Shown here one piece after another: positions 10,601-22,600 of a stretch of 64,000 nucleotides of DNA. The notes beneath the pieces were generated by a model that made no database searches, was not told the DNA's origin, and was given only the letters and a program-made list of their open reading frames with translations. The position numbers and the translations under genes are program-made. Position 1 is the stretch's first letter, and the number at the start of each line of letters is the position of its first letter. Source of the stretch: Nectonema munidae. Lineage: Eukaryota > Nematomorpha > Nectonematoida > Nectonematidae. The stretch lies in assembly GCA_030549495.1 (NCBI GenBank), contig JAUIRK010000945.1:951501-1015500 (forward strand), in the 5' to 3' direction.

Positions 10601-13600
10601 TTCTTTGTGTATATTGAAGAAGTGATATAAAATTATTCGGAGGCAAATTAACCCCTGTAATATTGAAGATTGAATGACATGCTATGATAGTTTAAATTTA
10701 AGACTAGTTTAGAATGATTTATTTTTTTTATTCTATCCACTTTTTGTGTTTTATATTTCGTCACAAATAAAAAATAAATCAGTGTCGGTGTGACATATGA
10801 CAGGCCTCTCTGATTCGATATTTTTATTCAATCAATTCATATTTTTTGCTACAGCAACATTAACGTTTTTTTATCTTATCAGTCTCTGCTTGATTTGATC
10901 TTCGGTATATGTTCATAGTTTTTTATCCATATTTATCCTTTATTTAAATGTTTATATTTTATTTTTAATTATCCAGATTCACTAATTTATTTATTCCAGT
11001 TTTATTTTTTTATTAATTTCAAAATGGAAAGTCGTAAAAGAAAAGAACTAACATTAAAACAAAAAATTGATCTTATAAATGCTTGTCAAGGCAAAAGTAC
11101 TAGACAACTAGTTGAGGTATTTGGCATTGGCCGAAGTCAGGTCCAAAATATTTTGAAAAATAAGCAAGCAGGGTGACCGCAAAAGAAGAAATATAACAAC
11201 ACCAAATGATAGTTTGAATCATGTTATGTGGGAATGGTTTCAAAAAATGCGCTCGCAAAATTTAACTGTTAGTGGGCCTTTGATGCAAGAACGAGCTCTA
11301 CGCTACGCACAAGACTTAAACCTTTCTAACTTCAAGGCTTCAAATGGATGGTGGCGTAGTTTTAAGCAAAGGTATAAGTGTTGCTTAAAGTGTTGATAAA
11401 AGTCTTGTCTCTGATTGGAAAACTAGGCTTCCATCAATGATAGAGCGATATGACAAATCTAATAAATATAATATGGAGGATGAGACAGGCGTTTTTTTCG
11501 TCAACTTCCTGATCGAACACTACATTTCTCTGGTGAAAAGTGCAAAGGTTTAAAAAAAATCGAAAGACCGTTTACCAGTTGTTCTTTGCTTTAATATGAA
11601 TGGAGAATTCCAAAAACTGCTCGTTATAGGAAGATTTCAGAAGCCACGATGTTTTAAAAATGTTCCTCATGAAGCTTTTTCTGTTTTATGAAAGTCCAAT
11701 AAAAAAGCTTGGATGGTTGCTGAACTTTACCGTGAATTGTTGCTTGGATTTGATAAGCTGATGCAAAAGCAAAAACGCAATGTTTTGTTGTTTGTAGACA
11801 ACGCTCCTGGTAATCGAAAAAATGTTAAAACGAAAAATATAAAAGTTATTTTCTTTCCTGCTAATTGTACCTCAGTTCTACAACCTCTTGATCAGGGCAT
11901 AAATCATACATTTAAACGTTATTATCGAAAAAAACTTCTTAGTTCCATTATTTCAAGAACAGAAAAATATGGAAATTTTTCCCTCCACTCCATTACTGAT
12001 TTAAACGCCATTGAATGGATAGCGGACTCTGTTAAAGATATCAAGCCCTCTACAGCTGAGGCTTGTTTTTGCAAGAGTGGTTTTGGTGTTCTTGCACAAT
12101 CCTTGAATCTTGAACAGGGCATCCCACTTGATGATCTTAACAAAGAAGTCTCTCAGCGCTGTGAAATAGAAAACCCAATGACAGACACGGAATTCATTTC
12201 AATTGATGATGATTTACCGGGCGTTGAAGAACTTACTGGTACATGGGAAGAAGATTTAGTACAAGACGTCCTCAGTGAAAATTCATCAGATCCTGAGGGT
12301 TTGCACATAGAAGATAATTGGCTTGGTGAGAGTGAATGTTCTATAAAAATCTTTATGGAGCTCTAACCTCTGCAATCGATCTTAAAAGTTTGCACTTAAA
12401 AGAGGAATGTTACAAAGCTATGATCTTGCAGGGAAACTGGAAAAAGACATTGAGCAAGTAATGGTTTTAGAAGAGCTAGCAAAAAAGCAAACATTAATCG
12501 ATACCTAGTTTATTAAAAAGTAAAATTAGTACCTGTTTTTTTGCAAAATAAAAATAACTTTATAGATTTTACTTTTTTTTATTTCTCTGTGACATTTTAA
12601 GTTTATTTTTCAAATTTTTACTATGTAATAGTTTAAATAATATAAAGATATCTATATTATCTAAAATTCTCTATATTTTTATTTCCTCTAATGAGGTCAA
12701 TCCTAAATAACGGTCAAAAGACTTGGTGTACCAATGGTGACCTCATTAGAGGAGTTCTACTGTATATATATATTGAGTAAGTTTTTCTATTATTCCTTAT
12801 ATCTTTGCAATAGCTTAGAATAACTTTCAAAGGCTTTCTAGTGGCTTCGCATATACTTGTAACACTATTTGTAACATTTTGGAGATTATTATTTTGGTAT
12901 TTTTACGTCCGTATGTGACTTTTAAAACAAGTTTAAAATTTTTTTTAAATGGTACTAGACATTTTTCCGAGTGTTTTCTACGGAGCTCTTCGTTTACCTC
13001 ACTCTCCTTTCCTCATTTGTCGCATATTTGCGTAGATATGTTTAGTATTACGATCGCGTATTTAAATGCCCATATCTTGAAAAGTATATGGAAATGTTGG
13101 AATTTTTGTAAAGGATATGATGTACAAGGATAGTCGTCCTCTTGACCCTTGCAACAACAGGCCCGATTGGCCACGCCGTTCCGGAGCTAGGCCAAAAATG
13201 TACAAGATGTCCATAAGTGCTTCGTAACTGTTTGGTACTAGTACGCTGGGTCAGGTTCGATTCTAGATAGTGATTATGGTTCTGATTCTCTGGATTTTTT
13301 GATTATAGCTTTGTTCTAAAATTCTGTTTTAATTTTGATTCCAAAAATACGATTATAGTTCTGATTCTGGTAGGTAAAAGAAAATATTTGGAGATATTTA
13401 CAGACGAGTTTAGATAGTTGTGGAAAGATGGATTGCTCTTCTTGTTTCCAGTAGCTTACTGGATCATCATCTGTGCTAAAATATGCATATCGTTGTTCGT
13501 CATAGATGTCAAACAGGTGTACATGACTTCTCATAGGATGAATGAAAAATCCTTCTCTACCCGTAGTTCCTACTCTGTTTTTCATGAAACTGTTTGTTAT

Positions 13601-16600
13601 CTTTATGTATACCAGCGAAACTTCCAGCGCCACAAATACTAAGAGAATCTGTTTTTTTGTGGTTTTCTAGGTTTGTTTTTGATTTTGGGTTTTTAAAAAA
13701 ATAATTATGATTCTGATTACGATTCTAGGAATTTCTGTGATGCTGATTATAATCAAAATCAATCCCATCTCTAAACATAAACGATATGATAAAAATGTGT
13801 TGTGAGTATGTAAAGAGATGACCTGATACTTTACGAACTTTTTGCCATCTTCTTGTGCATACGGAAGAAAAAGTGGGCCTGTGATGATGTGAACTTCGTC
13901 AAAAGCTTTCGCCAAATCCCGACAAAACATTTCGAAGCGATTCCAAAAGCCTGAATTATTGTCGAAGTCTTGAGGAACAATGTTTGTGTAGAAGAAAGTG
14001 TCTGACATGGCTTTCTTTTAAATTTTGGCAAAAAACATTTCATTATAAAGGCGTTGAACAGATAGCTTATGAAGATTGAAAAAACTTGATTATGTTTGAA
14101 GTCAGCGGAAGGAGCCATGTGACCTCTGGAGAATCCACTCTCTTTGTAATCTTCGTTATTGGATGAAAAAAATGTGCTGATGTTTGGATCCGGTTTAAAT
14201 TTCAGGCGTTTTCTCACAGCTTTGCCTAAATATTAAAATGGAGGTCACTATTTTTATTTTATACAAATGCTATATTAATTATTATATAGAATCTATGGGA
14301 ATCATAGAAAATAATCGAATTTTAGCGAATCAGATCCAAGATTAATGCGTAGCTCATTTGGATAGCAAAGATTGATTCAAGAAATCTTCAAAATAATTGG
14401 TTCGATCATGGCGTTCACTAATTGGTTGAAAATGGAAAAATGGTTTGAAAATAAAAATGGAAAATGAAACTGGGGCAAGGTCCAAGAACGCCATACTCCA
14501 TTCTATAAATTTTATTGTTTTGGTTAGAAAGCGTGTGATTTGATTACACTGACCGTATAGTTCACAAGTGAGAACACACAGACTCACTGGAGGTAAAGGT
14601 CGCAATTCAATTCAAGATTGCAAATATCATACTTTTGAAAAAGTTTTTTCAATGTCCTCCTCTTCAAACACACTCCTATTGCATGCTAGAATCTTTGGTT
14701 GCCTTGAAGTCGGATAAGTCAAAAATCCGCTGTTCCAAAGATGCGTAATGACTGTTGATGACTTTTTTCATCTCGAATGTGCCATTTTTCTTGGATCACG
14801 CAAACAAAGCAAGTGAAAGATTACAAGTTCCTTCAACGCCATTATTTCTTTAACGAATTTTCTCATAATGTCAGATCAAAATTGGAACAAAGTATTGTTC
14901 ACGGAAAAAAATTTGAAGTAAATTTTGCAATGATTACAATCAAAATGTCATACAAAGCGTAAAGCGAGTATAGGAAACTAGAAGCAAAGTGTAATGGAGG
15001 ATTTTTGTATGTAATTATTCTGAATTTATTACTTAGTTGTGATATACCAATTAGAGCTTCTGATTTCTGGATAACTTTTTAGAAAAACAAGAGCATTTAA
15101 AGTTTCGTTTTTCAAACTCAATCGTTTTGGAGATAAAATTCTTCCGCATTGACAAGAAGTTGGTTGGATGCATAAAAGAGAATTTTTTAACAATTGCATC
15201 GATTCTGATAAATCAAAATTTTTGTTTTGTTTGAACATCTGTAGTTCTTCTTCTATTGTACTAACTTTTTCTTCTTTTTTATCATACATGAATTCTTTAA
15301 TTTCTCTATTTAAACTTTGAAAAAACTCTTTTTATCTTTGAAAACTTTGAGATTCTTCTTCAAACTCATCAACAGATTCGACTTGAATTTGGCTTTCTTG
15401 TATATCAGTTCCATGCTCCGAATAATGAGAAAAATTTTTATCAAAAATATTTTTTGCACATTCTAAAATTTCTTCAAAATTTGAATATTCAAAATTTGAT
15501 CGTGCATTACACATAATTATTTATTTTTATTAATATTTATTCAAAATTTAACATGTTTTCAGTAATAAAAAAATGTTTAAATTCTTGAGTCTCGATAAAA
15601 ATTTCTCGAGAATCAAGAAATAAAAAAATTCTAAAATTCTCGAGAAATCTCGAGACAGAAGCTCTAGTACCAATGCTTAACGAATACCGATTTAGACGTG
15701 ATAATAAAAGTATTAGATATTAAATTTCAATGTTCCTTCTAACTTATTTCTTCTAGTAGAGTAAACCTGTCCACCAAAACTAAATATTAGCTAAAACGGG
15801 CAGAGGTAAAGATAAGAGAAAAGTGATAAAATATGTTAGAAAGTAGAAGTATAGATACTCATAGCAGAAAAAAACAGGACAAAAATGAAGGAAAATCGGC
15901 TGACTCGCACAAATCACTCTTACCAACTCGCCTCAATTATTTTTTTGGTAATTAGTGGGTTAATTGGTTAATTAGTGGGTTAATTAGTTAATTACTCAGA
16001 GTTGGTATGGCAAAGGTGCGAGTTTAGTGTAAACCTTTCTGAACGATCCCTAACTGCATTTATGAACTTAGTATACAAAAAAAAGGCGATACCAATAATT
16101 AATCAATCAATAATAAAAATTAATTCTTCCAAAGTTATACAATAAAATTTCCTCCATCTCTATAATTCTGGTTCCCAAAATCGGATTCTAATTATTATTA
16201 TTCTGATAAAGTTTAAAAAACATTTGTAAATATTTGCAAGCAAGTTTAGTTCTAGCTGTGGAGAGATGGATTGATTCGGTTTCGATTTATCAATGACAGT
16301 GGATGCAGAAAGACGTGATCTTCTGACCTGAAAAGCAATATTTTACACTTCATTGTAATCTCCTGAATTTGGCATTCCAGGATCAGATCCCGACTTTTAA
16401 GAAATGGAATGCAATTTCCAAATATCGATGGAAACTGTTCGAATGCTAAATCACGCGAACATAATGCACCTCAAGGATCAATACTGGGTTTGTTTCTTTT
16501 TAGCATATATATATTTGTATGTTCTAAAAAAGGAAGAATCCACACATTTCAACAGGCAATGTTATGCGGACGAATCATTTTATCCGAACCATTTTGATCG

Positions 16601-19600
16601 AATTCAAAAAATGTTCTTTCAGAAACTTCATAGATCTTTTTCTAAAAGCCGATAACTTGCGAGTAAAGTTGGATGAACACTTAAAATGGGAAGAAGAATT
16701 TACAAATTCAATTTATAAAACTAAGAAAATTTAAACAACACAAAAAGCACATTGTAACACTATTTTGTCTTCAGCCAGTCAATCTTCGAAGAGGAAATTA
16801 CAAGTTCGTGAAAATTAATTGTATTAGGGTTGTGCAACTCGAAAGAAAATGTGTGAAAGTTCAACCATCTCATCATATGAAAGAATTGCACTGTCTCGAA
16901 GGTGACAAAATAAACAACTTTAAAATTCTCCTCAAAAACTGATGAAGCATCAGATCTACGAAGACAGTTAAAATACAAGATCTAATATGCAGTGGAATGA
17001 AAGCTCTAAACTCCTTGAATTCTTCAGCAAAAAAAACTTCTTCTGAATTTCTCTCCGACGTTACCTATTTGTAATCTTTGAGACTGCAACTTCATTTATG
17101 TAAAAAAATTTTTTGACATTAATCACTCCACATATGTATCATTTTTACGTCTTTGACTTTAAGAATTTTTAAGTTTATGCAGCATCAAGCATTCTGTTTC
17201 AAATATTATAAATCTCCAAAAAGTGTGAGTGACATGTACCATATATATATTTCAAGGTCGTTCGTGAATGTCAATTTTAGATAGGCATTGAAAGATTTCC
17301 TGAATTTTGGACATTTCTGCTTTGTGTTGCAAGCAAAGCCTTTGATCTATTTTCTTCAGCATACTTTATTAAATGTTCTATTGGCTTGTATTTATAGTTT
17401 AGTGTATTTCTTGTGTTGTCTTCAAATAGATTTTCAATTTATTGTGTTAAACCTTTTTATCTAACAAAACAATACGATTCATAAACTAAATTTATCCTAT
17501 TTTTTTCAAGAGATATTTGGTTCAAAATTATTTTCCTAAAAATTTCTACTCATAAACTGAGCTTTGTTTCTTTACAAACTAATTTTAACGTAAAATAAAA
17601 AGGTTCATTCTTTAATTTTATCGAATTTTTCTGCCCTTTTCTATGACCTGCAAAAATATAAGGCTTGGACTAAATTAGGCACACTAAGGAGAGTGTCTAT
17701 GAATTTATTTTTTAATCTAACATATGTGAATATAACAATTTATGAAATCGGAGTGAGGGTCGCAATAATTATTACGACTCCTTCTCAAAAGGTGAGACTC
17801 CACCGATTGCACAACACTGTTGTAAACTACTACACTTTTGAGTATTGTACACAAAAAAAAGATTAAAAAAATAAATAAAAAAAAGTTGGCTAATATTCTA
17901 AAATTATTTACCAGAAGATGCACCTTAATGTTGATGTAATATGTGTATAAAGTGTTCATTGTTCTAGCACATGATAATGAACCGTAATGCTTCTGCCAAA
18001 TTCTTAAATTGCGCTGTGCCGCCTATATCCTCACACCTTATGTCTTAATTGTCGCCTATACTGTCTATCCTCTCTCTATCTCACATATGGTAACTAATCC
18101 TACGAGACATTTAGTCGTTATCTTGGTCCGCTTCTTTGTTGTAATAAAAGTTTTCTCTTCCTATGAAATACTACATACATGCTGTGGTATAGTATAAGGC
18201 AACCTCTGGACAAATTGACTTTGTCTTTTAAAACAAACGCTTGACTTATACACGGGCTGAGGAGTCGGAGGAAAAATAATAACTTACAAAGATTCTATGC
18301 CGACTTCGACTCCAAATATTTAAAAACTTTTCGACTAAAGAAGAGTAACTTTATTATATCCTTACAAAAATTAAACTCTTTTTTTCTTTACTTATAATTT
18401 TGAGTCTGAATTTTATCAGACTCTCGATACCGACTCCGCAGTATCTGTTTTTTGGAAGAAAAAAATCCAATTTTTGCACTCAAAATTTTGAACACTCTAT
18501 TTTTTTTCTCTTTTTTTTGTAAATCAATTAATTTTTTTGTATGTCTTGAATAAATCAGATATGCGAAGATTCATTTATTTTAATCCCTAGAACGACTAAA
18601 TGGGTCAATTGACCATTTTATAAAATTAAATATAAAACACTCAAATAATACTTTTTTGAAATTCGCTAATTTTTATTAAGTTTAAGTTTTTCGTACTAAA
18701 TAAAGTTTCCATTACATTTAAATCAAAAAAAAAATATTATTGTCAAATAATTAATGAATATACTAAGAACGGCTGAATAGGTCAAATGACCCATAATCCA
18801 TTATAACTAAAAATCTTCAAAATAAAAATATTTATTTCAAAATTTTAAAAATTTTATTCTTTGAAACATTCAAAACAAACTTGATTTGAGCAAGAACCAC
18901 ACACTTCGATATTATAACCATGACATTTTGAGCGTGTTTTATTTTTACGACATTTTTTACATAGAAGCCGTTTGTTGTTGATATCTGATGACACTTTCCT
19001 TTTTTCAGAATTTATTGAGATAGACTCTTTACTCTTCAATATTTTAAATTTTGAGCAAAGCTCTTCACCCAAAGATAACAAAAACTTTCTTCTGCTAGTA
19101 GTGATGGAAACTGTATTGTTATATATAATATAGGAGTTGAGGCAGACTATATCAAGCAAGTTGAAAAAAACGGCTAACGGCCATCGTCTTGTTCCTGGCT
19201 TTGTTGAATATTCTTTCAACATTTCATCACAGGTATCTACACCACCTTTTGTAGAGTTATAAAACTCTATTACTTCTGGTTTTTTCTTTTCTTTTGTAGA
19301 AATCTTAAAATTATCGTGCATAGAAGAAAGCAAGTAAACGATTTTATTTTTTTTGGCTTTATAATTCAATAATAAAACTCCATCGTCTTTTGTGAAAGCA
19401 TATTTTGAGCTAAAAAGTGCTGCCTTTTTTTCAAATTTTAAATATTTTGGAATTTCTTTACGATTGGCACGCACCGTTCCAACAAGTGTTGTTTTTTCTT
19501 TCAAAAGTTCTCTAGCTAAGTCTAAGCTCGTAAAGAAGTTATCGGTTGTCACATTTAAACCCATTCCAATAAAATCTTTCATCAATTTCATTACAACACT

Positions 19601-22600
19601 TTGCCCAAGTGAAGTTTGACGCTCTTCTTTTCCAATATAAGGATAAGAATTCAAAACATATGAAGTTTTACTATCGCAAAGCATCCAAAATTTTATGCCA
19701 AACTTACCAGGCTTGTTTGGCATATATTGTGTAAAACTACATCGACTTCTACAAGCAAAAAGTTGCTCATCGATTGTAACAGTTGCATTTGGTAGAAAAC
19801 ACTTTTTGCAATTTGAAATTACAACATCCCATACCTCGCGAATTGGAGCAAATTTATCCATATCTTTTCTTCTTTTCCTAGACTCTTCTTCATCAAATCT
19901 GATATATCTCAAGATCTTTTTAAATTTATCTCGTGCCATTGTATTATTGAAGATTTTTCTTCCATAATTATTTTCCCAAAAATAGTCCAAAGGCTCAGAT
20001 TTGCCTTTCACAACTCCACGTATGATACACAAACCTAAAAAAGCTTGCAAGTCTTCAACACTTATTCTAAAATCAGATTTTTCTTTATTGGCTTTTTTGT
20101 TTGTCATATCTACAATAAATTGTAATGTTTTAGATATTATTAACTCTAGAAAAATGTCAATTGAGTCACTAAACCTATTTCGAAAAAAATTAGTCACACC
20201 ACCTCCATTACGTATAATGTTTTTACAACTTGTTTTTCCTACAACTTTAGGAAAAGATAAAGTCCAAAGTACTCCGTTTTTACTTTCAAGTTCATTATCT
20301 ACAATTTCTTCATCAATTTCACTTTCGATTTCACTTTCATCAGATGATTTATAATTAAAACATTCCATATTTACATTTTGAGTATTTGCATTGAATATAT
20401 TTCTTAAAAACTATACAAAATTATATAAAGGTTTTATCAAAAAAATTATTTAAAATATTTTAATATATTAAATAATTATAAATAAAATTTTTATGGAAGC
20501 AGTTTTTAAATTTAAAAGCCAAAAATGAGTTTAGGTCAATTGACCAGTGTAGCCTTTCTAGGTATAATTTTTTTTCAGTCGTTCTAGGGTTAGATTATTT
20601 TTTTCAAAATTTCCAGCATAATATATAATTTAGTAAAAATTTTTTTATTCAACTTTTTTTAAAGTTATTTCAAAATTTTATATAATAAAAATGAACATTT
20701 TCTTGAATACATCGACTCGACTTTTACATGAGTATATAGTATATACGGTAATTGAGTTTTTTTTATATTTTAGGGATTTTACTTTAACTAATGGTCTCAT
20801 CTTAGTCAAAATTGGCCCAAATTAAGGCCACTTAGAGTAGTAGAGCGGTTAAGACTAGCAAAAATAGGATATAAAAAGCAATTGGTGTATTACCTGTAAA
20901 GCTATCTTTGTTCAAAGATTCAACGACAAAATACGGAATTTTACGAGTGAAATCGTAAACAACTGCGTGATCTTCATACAAGAGCAATGGATTAGGAACA
21001 TTTGGGCGACCGTACTTGAACAATTTGTCAATCAACTTTCTATCATGCCACCATTTCTCTAGGAACACAAGATTAAATAATAAAAAAAGAAGACATCTAA
21101 TCAAAATGGACAGAATTGTGAAATATTTTGCATACTTTAAATAAAAAGTAGACATTTTGAAAATCGGTTACTGTATCTGGAATTACATCGCCACAGAATA
21201 TTTGGGCGAATGGATATTTTCGAAAATTTGATAATTTATTGTAGACGTTGCTTTAATTCCAGTAAGTAAGTTTGCAAGCTCGTGCTCTATACAAATGTGT
21301 AGCGTAATTTTTTTCTTTTTCTATCCTTAACTTGTATGTATGTATACACAAATCAAAAGATGAATAATTTTATCTACTTCAAATAACATGACATATGTGC
21401 TATGATATGATACTATATATTTATAGTTATGATATGACGATGATTATTGAGTTTTAGTGTGTTAACATTACAACAATGTTATTTTATTGGTTGCATAAGT
21501 TTTGGAAAAATGCGAAATTGTATTCATATTTTCGGTAAAATACCTGTCCTTCAAATGTTCATTGGGCCAAATGTCCGTTTGGTAAAAGTTTTGTTTGGCA
21601 AGATTTCCTCCGTCTAAATGTCCATTCTGCCAAATGTTCGGGTACCAATTGCAGAGGTAGAGAAATTTATGGACAATTTGCAAGTGCCCTCATATGCTTT
21701 TCGAAGGAAGACCTTTCCGCAAAAATATAGAAGCTTTCAAAACAATCAACACCTCCACAAAAAAAGGAGTTTTCACTGGAAAACGACCACTTGTAAATAA
21801 CTACCTTCATTTTATATAAAAATATTACAATCACAAGTCAAAAATATCACGGCATGAGCTATATAAAATATGTGAATACTAAATATGTACTTTTAAATCT
21901 TTATTTCAACACATATATCTGGGTTTGAAAGATTTCTCTACATCACTTATTCAAAAGATTCATGAAGGGCAACTTTGAGCGATCTTTCTTATCTTTCTCG
22001 AACATCAGATTTCTTGACAAAATGCCAGCGTTTTCCTTTCCAGTACCTGTTCATGGCTTTCTTAAGCAGCTTGTCAGCGTCAACAAGAACCGGACCATTC
22101 ATTGCGACTTCCATTACCTTCTTCATCGTTTCTTCTTTCACTGGTCTTCCTTTGTGGAAATGTCGCTCAAAAATACGGACATTGGTTTCAAGTACTGACT
22201 CTGTAGATATTTTGACTGCTGCGTCAGTTGAGATGTGCATAATCATTTCAATACCTTCATAAAGTTTCTTTTTTGTTGACAGAAAAGCTTTGATCAATTC
22301 CTTGCTATCATCATCATTCTCAGCTTCGACCTTATCTAGCCGACTTACAAAATCCTTGTACCGATAACGAAGTTCTTCATCTGAAATGGATTTATCATTT
22401 TTCACTGGTAGTGCTCGAACTGCAGAAATGTATTTCGAAGCAGTTCCAGCAGCTACTTTATCCTTTCCAGAGAATCTGTTATTTTCGAGATTTTCAAGCA
22501 GCTTCTTTGCAAATCGTTTCAAGAGATCTTCTGTATTTTCAAAAATATCAACTTCTCTCCTCCTTTTATTCGATGCTTGTTGATCTCTAGTTCTGTCCAA

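Noticed and set aside
19392-20354. Plus-strand open frames across the piggyBac
   Set aside because: Antisense shadows of the transposase with no independent features.
20894-21155. Met at 21155 as an alternative EXOG start with a hydrophobic leader
   Set aside because: The extra sequence is AT-rich, and a good acceptor at 21059-21060 joins in phase to the better exon at 25414-25570. An alternative start cannot be fully excluded.
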